A stretch of DNA of 5,809 nucleotides. It comes from Mailhella sp. (GTDB taxonomy: Bacteria; Desulfobacterota; Desulfovibrionia; Desulfovibrionales; Desulfovibrionaceae). Positions 1-4,967 of the stretch are shown in pieces. The notes beneath the pieces are model-generated. The model had not been told where the DNA came from, did not search any database, and saw only the letters and a program-made list of their open reading frames with translations. How positions within the stretch are numbered: position 1 is the stretch's first letter; the number at the start of each line of letters is the position of its first letter. The position numbers and the translations under genes are program-made. The stretch covers positions 1-5,809 of the forward strand of contig JAFWYI010000073.1 in the NCBI GenBank assembly GCA_017522745.1, written 5' to 3'.

Positions 1-569
1 CGTTCAGCCTCAGGCAGGTAGGAAATATCCACTTTGAAGGTATCCACCAGAAGTTCCACCAGTTCGTAGGCTTCATCGTCGTTCAGGATGGGACGAACAC
101 GGGTAAGAAGAGGCTCGTGCTGGATATTGTCGAAGAACTTGGAGAAATCGAGGGTGAGGATGTAGCCCTTGGAGCCGTGGCGGCGGATGTACTTTTCTAA
201 ATGGGCGTGCAGGCGCTTGCGCGTGAAGTCGATGCCTTTGCCCTTGATGCTGGCGCCGTTATCGTAGATGAGGTGCGGCTCCAGCGCGGGGGAGAGCACA
301 TTGTCGCACAGGCTGCGTTGGATGACGCGGTCGAAGATGTGCATGGAGCGCACGTGGCGGGTTTTGCCGCGCTCGTTCAGCGTGAATTCGAAGAAGGGCT
401 TCTGCACGTAGGTGGCGCTTCTGAGTTCCTGCTGGGCGTGGCGGATATTCTGCAGGGCGTACATGCCGTACTTCTGCACGCTTTCCTTCCACGAGCAGCC
501 GCGCTTGGAAAGAAGGTATGCCTGGTACAGGTTGTTGGCGTTGGTGAGCGAGTCGAAGTACTTTCCCAT
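1..569 (-). CDS. DGR reverse transcriptase, N-terminal part (runs off left edge)
   Basis: This frame is open from the ATG at 569 to the window edge and gives 189 complete residues. It reads as the N-terminal fingers/palm of a group II intron-like DGR reverse transcriptase, the enzyme that copies the template RNA with adenine-directed errors. Seen: start MGKYFDSL; a helical region to about residue 50; the RT0/1-like block R71-HVRSMHIFDRVIQRSLCDNV-91; then motif A at 138-149 (LTLDFSKFFDNI, with D141 a predicted metal ligand). Recalled BPP-1 Brt has a similar MGK start, a matching DRLVQHALCNIV block and a matching DFSKFF motif. The YxDD motif and the (I/V/L)GxxxSQ motif expected in DGR RTs lie outside the window, so activity cannot be judged. 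ATG 569 has no good ribosome site; an in-frame ATG at 629 would add 20 residues, and an in-frame TAA sits just upstream of that. I prefer 569 by family similarity. The gene lies downstream of TR on the same strand. Confidence 0.93.
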   Translation of the reverse strand, partial: MGKYFDSLTNANNLYQAYLLSKRGCSWKESVQKYGMYALQNIRHAQQELRSATYVQKPFFEFTLNERGKTRHVRSMHIFDRVIQRSLCDNVLSPALEPHLIYDNGASIKGKGIDFTRKRLHAHLEKYIRRHGSKGYILTLDFSKFFDNIQHEPLLTRVRPILNDDEAYELVELLVDTFKVDISYLPEAE

Positions 570-679
570 TTTGTGCAGAACGAAATTTGCGGGGCCGTTT
601 ACAGCGGTACCAGACGTATCTGACCGCATCGGCCCCCGTATTTACCATTGAAGGACGGACACTCTCTCCTTTCCTGAAG

Positions 680-715
680 CCCTGCCTCGGCAAACGGCCT
701 ACACATAGGGCAGGG
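680..715 (-). other. Stem-loop downstream of TR in the template RNA
   Basis: Bases 680-686 (CCCTGCC) pair with 709-715 (GGCAGGG), a perfect 7-bp stem enclosing 22 nt. It begins about 10 bases beyond TR in the transcript. It lies where BPP-1 needs downstream sequence for cDNA priming, so a role in template RNA folding is plausible. No U-run follows, so it is not a terminator. Confidence 0.4.
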
Positions 716-724
716 ACATGAAAT

Positions 725-736
725 CGGGCGAACGCC
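725..736 (-). other. IMH*-like end of TR
   Basis: The 12-base block GGCGTTCGCCCG (coding orientation) closes TR and is identical to the end of VR. Just past it TR and VR diverge (ATTTC against CTTTTC). In known DGRs the 3' end of VR is the initiation-of-mutagenic-homing site, and the slightly different TR counterpart (IMH*) keeps transfer one-way. The assignment follows position and family knowledge; the exact limits are not visible. Confidence 0.6.
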
Positions 737-839
737 ATTCGCGTTGGAGGCGTTGTTGTTGTTGGCATTGCCGTTGCTGTTGACATTCGCGAAGTTCGTC
801 GCGTTCGTGACAGCGGAAAGCCACCAGGTCCAGCGATTT
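725..839 (-). repeat. DGR template repeat (TR)
   Basis: This is the invariant donor copy of the DGR. It aligns without gaps to 1642-1756 over 115 bases. In coding orientation it is rich in AAC/AAT codons; read in the frame of the target protein it encodes a run of asparagines followed by ASNANGVRP. It has 31 adenines, and 22 of these differ in VR (12 A to G, 6 A to T, 4 A to C), while none of the 84 C, G or T positions differ. That pattern is the signature of adenine-specific mutagenic retrohoming and is hard to explain otherwise. The mutable codons are 13 AAY, 3 ACN and 1 AGC, which cannot become stop codons by changing A. The match may extend weakly to 721, beyond which the copies diverge. 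Confidence 0.97.
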
Positions 840-855
840 ACAGAGAGCGACCGGA

Positions 856-889
856 CGTGGGGTGGTAGTGCGCCCTGCGCTCCCCCACG
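856..889 (-). other. Nested stem-loop upstream of TR in the template RNA
   Basis: Bases 856-862 (CGTGGGG) pair with 883-889 (CCCCACG), and inside the loop 870-873 (GCGC) pairs with 877-880 around a 3-nt loop. It lies between the Avd-like stop codon and TR, 17 bases from the repeat. It could insulate or shape the template RNA. There is no U-run in the transcribed direction. Confidence 0.4.
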
Positions 890-916
890 GCCTGTTGTTT
901 TTATGTTGGTGAAGGC

Positions 917-1537
917 TCAGTACTCAGTGCGGGCGGCCACTTTTTCCTTGAGGTTCTTCACGAGCTTTTCCCTCTTAGTGAGCTTTTTGCTCTGGATGGC
1001 GCGAAGCAGCTTGTTGTCGGACTTGCGCCAGCCCTTGAGCAGTGCCAGTTCCTTATCCACCATGTCCACGAAGGGCATGTATTTTTCCACGTCAACGCCT
1101 AAGGTTTTAAAGAGCATGGCAACGATGAACTGCAGCTCTTCCATCAAAGCCTCGGTATAGCCGATGGCCTTGTTCTGCATGGTCCTTCTGTCCCAGTATT
1201 CCTCTTCGGAAGTGGGGTAGATGGCGTTGGCGGCACGGATATGCACCACTATCTGGGTGCAGAGACGGTCCACAGCTCTTCGCCGTTCGGCGAGCCACCA
1301 GTCGGGGTATTCTTCGGTGAGCTGTTCTGTGAGCCGGTACTTCGCAAGGATGCCAAGGATGGTTTCCTTGTCTTCTTCGTCCATGCGGGCGGCCTTGGCC
1401 ACCACGCTGGCGCGGCGCGTTTTATCCTTGATGCCGAAGTCTCTGAGCAGCCAGCGTGAGAGTTCGACACGGAGCTGGACAGCCGTGTTATAGAATTCCA
1501 TGCTGGAAATGCCGCGGCGGGAAACCGGTACGCTCAT
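917..1537 (-). CDS. avd: Avd-like DGR accessory protein
   Basis: A 206-aa, largely helical, strongly basic protein. Avd proteins form a pentameric four-helix-bundle barrel that binds the RT and the template RNA and is needed for retrohoming. Evidence here is position (between VR and TR, same strand, as in BPP-1) and helix-rich charged sequence: helices about 14-34 (MEFYNTAVQLRVELSRWLL), 83-105 (RRRAVDRLCTQIVVHIRAAN), 113-145 and 155-170. The block NAIYPTSEEEYWDRR at 104-118 resembles what I recall of Avd proteins of gut-bacterial DGRs. It is longer than BPP-1 Avd (about 128 aa); the extra length is an acidic/aromatic insert near 50-83 and a Lys/Arg-rich tail from 169 (KGWRKSDNK to the end). 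The start is ATG 1537, with AAGGA about 7 bases upstream; Met13 at 1501 is a weaker alternative. The gene follows the VR hairpin by about 50 bases. Confidence 0.75.
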   Translation of the reverse strand: MSVPVSRRGISSMEFYNTAVQLRVELSRWLLRDFGIKDKTRRASVVAKAARMDEEDKETILGILAKYRLTEQLTEEYPDWWLAERRRAVDRLCTQIVVHIRAANAIYPTSEEEYWDRRTMQNKAIGYTEALMEELQFIVAMLFKTLGVDVEKYMPFVDMVDKELALLKGWRKSDNKLLRAIQSKKLTKREKLVKNLKEKVAARTEY

Positions 1538-1589
1538 GACGAGGTCCTTTCGCTAGTCGTTTGCACGTTCAAAAAAGTACAAACGCACC

Positions 1590-1612
1590 CCCCGCCCCAT
1601 GAAGGGGCGGGG
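1590..1612 (-). other. Hairpin just beyond VR (DGR target-site cruciform or attenuator)
   Basis: Bases 1590-1598 (CCCCGCCCC) pair perfectly with 1604-1612 (GGGGCGGGG) around a 5-nt loop. It starts 11 bases after the stop codon of the target gene and 29 bases past VR. BPP-1 and other DGR targets carry a hairpin/cruciform just 3' of IMH that is required for efficient retrohoming, usually with a 7-10 bp stem and short loop, so this is the natural candidate. The run of six Ts in the transcribed direction is some 13 bases beyond the stem, too far for a standard intrinsic terminator, though partial attenuation between the target and avd remains possible. Confidence 0.65.
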
Positions 1613-1623
1613 ATCTACGATAT

Positions 1624-2544
1624 TTAGATGAACAGGAAAAGCGGGCGAACGCCAAGCGCGCTGGAGGCGTCGTAGCGGCTGGCAATGCCGTCGCCGAAGA
1701 CATACGCGAAGCGCGTCGCGCCCGCGACAGCGGAAAGCCACCAGGCCCAGCGATCGGTTTCCGCAGGGTTCAGTCCATGTCCGCACACGAAGTGCTGAGG
1801 AGCAAGCTGGAACAGAGGCAGCTGACGGTTGCCGATGCCCACGTCATACATCGAGGAGCTCAGCACTCTGGAACCGTAGACTTCCACTTCGGTCATCAGG
1901 CGGATATCGCAATCCGTCCACTCCCATTCCGTAGAAGCACCCTGCCAGTTCGAACAGGCACCGGAAGGCACCGTGCTGGTCATTGTTTTGGTCAGGAGAG
2001 CGCGGTAGTTGGCCACGTGGCTGCCGAAGGAGCCGGAAGCCTTGAGCGCGGCGGCGTAGTCGGGCAGCACGGACTGGTACATGGCGCTGCCTTTGTAGGC
2101 GCCTTCCGTGGTGTTGGTAGCATTCATCTGCGCATTGTCCTTGAAGCAGTTTTCAGGGACCATGACGATGTGATGCTGGTTGAAGGGGGTATCGCCCACG
2201 TTCATGTACCAGTCGAAGCCGGCGAAGAGCCAGCGCACGGTTTCGGCGCCGCCACGGGTGGAAGTCATGGGGACTTCGATGGAGTCGCCGATGTAGAGGT
2301 CGGACCAGTCATTAGCCTGGACCTTGGCGGAGAGCTGTTCCAGGGTGTAGATGCCGGTGAGGTTTTTACCGCGGTACACGCCGTTGTGGGCGGCGGCGGT
2401 GTTGTCCACCATTTCGCGGGTGAGGGTTTCGCCGGTGCCAAGGGTGGCGGTGGCGTGGGAACCCGCGAATTCGATGTTTTTCACCGACTTGGATTCCTTG
2501 ATGGAAAGGTCGATGAACTTCTGGATGATATTAGGCAGAGCCAT
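1624..2544 (-). CDS. DGR target protein, C-type-lectin-like variable tip protein
   Basis: A 306-aa protein, the one diversified by the element; probably the receptor-binding tip of a phage tail fibre. Seen: a short helical N terminus (MALPNIIQKFIDLSIKESKS, 1-20); a linker to about 60; a body at 64-225 with IYTLEQLSAKV, YIGDSIEVPM (84-93), HHIVMVPENCF (124-134), and WTDCDIRLMTEVEVYG (209-224); then the C-terminal variable segment 264-297 closed by GVRPLFLFI. The body recalls phage DUF6273-type domains and the C-terminal pattern WWLS..A..(variable)..GVRP is typical of DGR targets with the C-type-lectin/formylglycine-generating-enzyme fold; the family name is from memory. No signal peptide or membrane segment is seen. 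The start has AGGAG at 2552-2556, 7 bases upstream. It follows the 335-aa fibre gene after 18 bases, so the two are surely co-transcribed. Confidence 0.9.
   Translation of the reverse strand: MALPNIIQKFIDLSIKESKSVKNIEFAGSHATATLGTGETLTREMVDNTAAAHNGVYRGKNLTGIYTLEQLSAKVQANDWSDLYIGDSIEVPMTSTRGGAETVRWLFAGFDWYMNVGDTPFNQHHIVMVPENCFKDNAQMNATNTTEGAYKGSAMYQSVLPDYAAALKASGSFGSHVANYRALLTKTMTSTVPSGACSNWQGASTEWEWTDCDIRLMTEVEVYGSRVLSSSMYDVGIGNRQLPLFQLAPQHFVCGHGLNPAETDRWAWWLSAVAGATRFAYVFGDGIASRYDASSALGVRPLFLFI
1642..1653 (-). other. IMH-like end of VR
   Basis: GGCGTTCGCCCG (coding orientation) encodes the invariant GVRP and is the last block shared with TR. By analogy with BPP-1 it lies in the initiation-of-mutagenic-homing site where cDNA integration starts. 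Being GC-rich and free of adenine, it cannot itself be mutated by the element. Confidence 0.6.
1642..1756 (-). repeat. DGR variable repeat (VR)
   Basis: This is the recipient copy, inside the 3' end of the target gene and covering residues about 263 to 301. Every difference from TR falls on a template adenine. Changed residues are 264, 267, 274, 275, 278, 281, 283, 284, 285, 287, 289, 290, 291, 292, 295 and 297 (16 in all); mutable Thr277 is unchanged. The variable stretch ends in the invariant GVRP. The present allele gives, for example, N to R at 278 and 290, N to Y at 281 and 291, and N to F at 283, so the TR-type asparagines have become a mix of charged and aromatic residues suited to ligand contact. 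Confidence 0.97.
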
Positions 2545-2562
2545 GTTTTTACTCCTGCTTTA

Positions 2563-3570
2563 TCAGCCGGCAACGGCGAGCACTTCGTAATCGCCGGAGA
2601 TACTGCTGGTAAACTTAACGGTTGTTGATTCCGCACCTGCCGCGCCTACTTCGGTAAAGTCGCTGCCGCGCTGGCAGAGCACGCCGTCCACATAGATATT
2701 GATGCTTCTGGCGCCCACGATATAGGCTGGAACGGAAACATTTTCGCCGGAAACGATGGGGGTGGCTATTTCGGCTTCGGTGAAGGCCACGGAGCCTGTG
2801 GCCGCCGCGCTGGCCGACACCACGATGCTGGAGCAGGCCATGAGTTCGTAGCTTTCGGCTACGGCGTCGTTGACGAGCACGGTGGTGGACACGGTGCCTT
2901 CTGCCCCCACTTCGCTGAACAGGCCACCGCGGGTGGCGCGTGCGCCGTCCACGTAGAGGGCGAGGGTGCTGGCGCCTACAACGTAGGGAGGTACGCCCAC
3001 GGCAGTGCCAGCGGCCACGGGCGTTGGCACGATGACTTCTGCCGCGCTCTGCGTGGAGCTTGCGGTGGTGAGGAAGGGGGTTTCCACCTCGGCGGTAGTA
3101 CCGTCGTTACGGGTGAAGAGGAGCGTACTGCCGGAAACTTCGCATTCCACCATGGCGTAGTCGGCGGCAAGTTCCGCATCCTGCGCGGCGTCCATGGCGC
3201 TGTTTGCTCTGTTGTAGGCTATTTTGACGGCTGCGGGCGTGGCCGCCGTGCCATCCTGTTCCCCAAGTTCGGAATCTACGCTGGTGAGGAGCCTGGTGTG
3301 CCCATACTGGGAGGAGGTGCCGATGCCGTTTACCCCGGTTTCAGAGGCGTGGCTGGCGGTTGCGTAGCCAGCCAGCGCGCTCTTGGGGGCGTACGTATCG
3401 GCAATGACATTGCCGTTGGCGTCGTGGGTGGCATGGGTGGCGGTGGCCTTGAGGGAACCAGTCACCTCAACGTCACCAACCACCTTACCTCCACCGGAGA
3501 GCGGCAGATACGCACGGAATTCTGCCGCTATCCTTTCCGCCAATTGCTTGACGTTATCAGAGAAGCTCAT
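2563..3570 (-). CDS. Phage tail-fibre-like protein with two C-terminal repeat domains
   Basis: A 335-aa, Ala/Val/Thr/Gly-rich protein with hardly any lysine after residue 65, typical of fibre shafts. Layout: short helical N terminus (1-20); a hinge with the fibre motif HDANGNVIADTYA (49-61); YGHTRLLTS (89-97) and DGTAATPAAVKIAYNRAN (106-123), which match the collar-like repeat common in prophage tail fibres; a middle domain 135-175; then two related ~66-residue units, 179-244 and 268-333, each with P-x-YxVGA, YVDG and EVGAxG...TT blocks, suggesting a beta-sandwich adhesion domain. The start ATG at 3570 lies 2 bases after the stop of the coiled-coil gene without a strong ribosome site, so translational coupling is likely. 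It probably connects the coiled-coil shaft to the variable tip protein. Family assignment is by motif only. Confidence 0.8.
   Translation of the reverse strand: MSFSDNVKQLAERIAAEFRAYLPLSGGGKVVGDVEVTGSLKATATHATHDANGNVIADTYAPKSALAGYATASHASETGVNGIGTSSQYGHTRLLTSVDSELGEQDGTAATPAAVKIAYNRANSAMDAAQDAELAADYAMVECEVSGSTLLFTRNDGTTAEVETPFLTTASSTQSAAEVIVPTPVAAGTAVGVPPYVVGASTLALYVDGARATRGGLFSEVGAEGTVSTTVLVNDAVAESYELMACSSIVVSASAAATGSVAFTEAEIATPIVSGENVSVPAYIVGARSINIYVDGVLCQRGSDFTEVGAAGAESTTVKFTSSISGDYEVLAVAG
2572..3036 (-). repeat. Two protein-level domain repeats in the fibre gene
   Basis: Residues 179-244 (3036-2839) and 268-333 (2769-2572) align: VPPYVVGA with VPAYIVGA, LYVDGARATRG with IYVDGVLCQRG, FSEVGAEGTVSTTV with FTEVGAAGAESTTV, and YELMA with YEVLA. 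A linker of about 23 residues separates them. The similarity is clear in protein and weaker in DNA, so the duplication is old. Confidence 0.8.
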
Positions 3571-3572
3571 GC

Positions 3573-4379
3573 TTATTCAGCGGCGAGGGCGGCTTCGAAG
3601 GCGGCCACGTAGTCGGTGGCCATGTCGCCGATGTTGGTCTTCACTTCGGCAAGGTCGGCTTCCACGGCGTCGATGGCACCTTCGGCGGTGTCCATGCGGC
3701 CTTCGAGGGCGTCGATGTCACCTTCGGCGGTGGTCATCTTGCCTTCGAGAGCGGAAATCTTGCCTTCGGCGGTAGTGATCTTGCCTTCGGCAGTGTCGAG
3801 GCGGCCTTCGACAGCGTCGATGTCGCCTTCGGCGGTGGTCATCTTGCCTTCAAGGGCAGAGACCTTGCCTTCGGCGGTGGACACACGGCCGTCGAGGGCG
3901 GTGAGGTCGGCGGCGGCAGCGGCGCCGATGTTGGTGCGGGCGATGCCCTTCTGCTCATCGGTGAGTTCCTGAGCTTCGGTGTACTTCACATGACCGGCGG
4001 CCACGGCTTCGAGGGCTTCGATGCTGGACTTGTTGCCGGCGATGAGTTCGGAGAGTTCGAGCAGGGTGTCGTAGGCTTCACCAGCGCCGCCCAGAAGCTC
4101 TTCCTTCACGGCCTGCTTGGCGGCGGTGATTTCGGAAGCGATCTTGGAGCTGGAGTAGGTGGTGGTGGTAGCCACGTTAGCGTCGTCGATGTTGGTCTGG
4201 GCGTTGACCACACCTTCGAGGTCGTCGAGGCCCTTTTCGAGGGCGTCGATAGCGCTGTTGATGGTGACGATGTCGGCGGCGTTCTGAGCGGTCTCGCCAT
4301 GCAGGACCTTGCATTCGTTACCGATGCGGGTAGCGAGGAGGGAAATCTGCTGAGCGAGAGTCTTTTCGAGTACGGCCAT
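3573..4379 (-). CDS. Coiled-coil phage tail-fibre shaft protein
   Basis: A 268-aa acidic protein likely to trimerise into the stalk of a fibre. Seen: helical N terminus 1-60 with regular hydrophobics; DDANVATTTTYSSSKIASEI (65-84); KEELLGGAGEAYDTLLELSELI (92-113), a block common in prophage tail fibres; HVKYTEAQELTDEQKGIARTNIGA (130-153), another common fibre block; then twelve heptads, about 161-244, of the form (T/A)(A/L/V)EGxhx, where h is I, V, M or L; and a short C-terminal helix to AALAAE. The start ATG 4379 has AGGAG 7 bases upstream, overlapping the end of the preceding gene; the next fibre gene starts 2 bases after its stop. This is a tight structural operon. No catalytic motif is present. 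Confidence 0.82.
   Translation of the reverse strand: MAVLEKTLAQQISLLATRIGNECKVLHGETAQNAADIVTINSAIDALEKGLDDLEGVVNAQTNIDDANVATTTTYSSSKIASEITAAKQAVKEELLGGAGEAYDTLLELSELIAGNKSSIEALEAVAAGHVKYTEAQELTDEQKGIARTNIGAAAAADLTALDGRVSTAEGKVSALEGKMTTAEGDIDAVEGRLDTAEGKITTAEGKISALEGKMTTAEGDIDALEGRMDTAEGAIDAVEADLAEVKTNIGDMATDYVAAFEAALAAE
3648..3899 (-). repeat. Heptad-coding repeat array in the coiled-coil gene
   Basis: Twelve successive 21-base units encode AEG-type heptads. A higher-order copy is also visible: the 26 bases at 3721-3746 recur exactly at 3826-3851, 105 bases (five heptads) apart, and the encoded block KMTTAEGDIDA at 179-189 recurs at 214-224. This points to recent unequal exchange or slippage that would lengthen or shorten the shaft. 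Confidence 0.85.
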
Positions 4380-4381
4380 GT

Positions 4382-4729
4382 TTATTCTCCTGAAAGAGCT
4401 TTGTTAAAGAGTTCAGTTGGATCCTGATCGGGAAGGATGTCGTCCAGGGTGGCGTAGGTTTCGGAGATGACGTTGCCTTCATCGTCGCACCGGGCCTGTT
4501 CGGCTATGCCGGTGATGTCGATGTCGGCCGATTTGAGCCATTCTCCTGATCCGCCGAGCGGGCGGTTCACCTCTTCCTGAGTTGGGGCAGGTACCAGACC
4601 ATGCTTGCCAACGGAGTGTTCAGTAGCCCCCTGCATATCTGGTACCCAGTCGGCATTGAGCTGACCTGTGTTGCTATCGAACTTGCTGAAGAGCCGTTCG
4701 ATCATTTCGAGAGCGTATGGGAGGGCCAT
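4382..4729 (-). CDS. Small tail-fibre-associated protein
   Basis: A 115-aa acidic protein, first of the visible minus-strand operon. It starts MALPYALEMIERLFSKFD, similar in style to the MALPNIIQKF start of the target protein. It contains GKHGLVPAPT at 41-50 followed by LGGSGEW at 58-64, a phage fibre motif I recall as GLVPAP...GDGTW, and DDEGNVISETYATLDDIL at 82-99, which parallels HDANGNVIADTYA in the 335-aa fibre protein. It may be the fibre's base or an adaptor. ATG 4729 has GAGGTAAAGGA directly upstream. The frame stays open for 62 further codons upstream but has no ATG, GTG or TTG there, so no longer start is supported. The spacing to the next gene is 2 bases. Confidence 0.72.
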   Translation of the reverse strand: MALPYALEMIERLFSKFDSNTGQLNADWVPDMQGATEHSVGKHGLVPAPTQEEVNRPLGGSGEWLKSADIDITGIAEQARCDDEGNVISETYATLDDILPDQDPTELFNKALSGE

Positions 4730-4915
4730 TCCTTTACCTCGTTGAAGGTTGTTCCAATGGAAAATATTGGGAGGAGGCAGGCCGCCATGTTCAGGGCTTT
4801 GGGCAGGATATTTTTGCCTGAGCCTGTGTGCGAACTCGCTTCCTTTTAGAGATTGGCCGCAATGCCCGCAGGAATGAAGAAGGCCCCCGCGAAGAGCAGG
4901 GGCCTTTGCCTGTTT
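4730..4915 (-). pseudogene. Open, start-less frame with a CxxC motif; possible gene remnant
   Basis: Upstream of the 115-aa gene and in its frame there are 62 sense codons back to a TAA at 4918-4916, with no ATG, GTG or TTG to begin them. The frame includes CGHCG (4870-4856) and later AQSPEHGG. This looks a little like the zinc-ribbon translational regulator Com of Mu-like phages, which has two CxxC pairs and an (A)xSPExx tail. The second pair is absent in frame, although KISCP occurs in another frame. A decayed Com-like gene is possible; chance is equally possible, and a terminator-like hairpin sits inside the interval's upstream edge. Confidence 0.2.
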
Positions 4916-4917
4916 TT
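4880..4917 (+). terminator. Terminator-like hairpin with no visible upstream gene
   Basis: Bases 4880-4887 (AAGGCCCC) pair with 4899-4906 (GGGGCCTT) around 11 nt, followed by TGCCTGTTTTT, so in the plus direction it looks like an intrinsic terminator. No convincing plus-strand gene ends before it. In the minus direction the T-tract is weak. It may be left over from a gene lost or displaced when the neighbouring block arrived, or it may isolate the divergent units. Confidence 0.55.
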
Positions 4918-4935
4918 ACGGGCTGTTTGTTATAA
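4906..4935 (+). promoter_or_regulatory. Putative sigma-70-type promoter of the 149-aa gene
   Basis: TTGCCT (4906-4911) and TTATAA (4930-4935) are separated by 18 bases. The -10 lies in the 11-base string TTGTTATAAGA (4927-4937), repeated exactly before the next plus-strand gene. The start codon follows about 33 bases later. The -35 overlaps the tail of the hairpin, which weakens the case. Confidence 0.4.
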
Positions 4936-4967
4936 GATGGTAGATTACTTTGAAAAGGAGCTGTTTT

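Larger units (their letters stand above)
570..916 (-). ncRNA. DGR template RNA region (TR with flanking structured sequence)
   Basis: This 347-base stretch between the Avd-like gene and the RT holds no convincing protein gene. It contains the template repeat, a nested stem-loop just before it in the transcript (889-856) and a longer-range stem just after it (715-680). In BPP-1, sequence on both sides of TR, including roughly 140 nt downstream, is part of the functional template RNA. Here about 155 nt separate TR from the preferred RT start, a comparable length. The RNA boundaries are inferred, not read; it is probably cut from or co-transcribed with the operon RNA, since no promoter stands out. 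A purine-rich AAGGAG-type site near 665-674 could serve translation of the RT, though its spacing to any in-frame ATG is long. Confidence 0.7.

Noticed and set aside
259..786. Minus-strand 175-codon open frame overlapping TR and the RT start
   Set aside because: It is out of frame with the RT, is rich in Arg/Pro/His as shadow frames are, and overlaps TR. The RT frame has the conserved motifs.
744..1160. Plus-strand 138-codon frame with hydrophobic segments opposite TR and avd
   Set aside because: Antisense to the Avd-like gene; its hydrophobic runs mirror charged helices of the real protein.
1777..2628. Plus-strand 283-codon open frame opposite the target gene
   Set aside because: Gly/His/Val-rich antisense shadow of the target gene; no ribosome site and no recognisable motif.
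3616..3972. Regular direct repeats considered as a CRISPR array or minisatellite
   Set aside because: The 21-base periodicity is coding heptads in a coiled coil; there are no unique spacers.
3990..4427. Plus-strand open frame opposite the coiled-coil gene
   Set aside because: Antisense shadow made by the biased heptad and Ala/Glu-rich coding strand.
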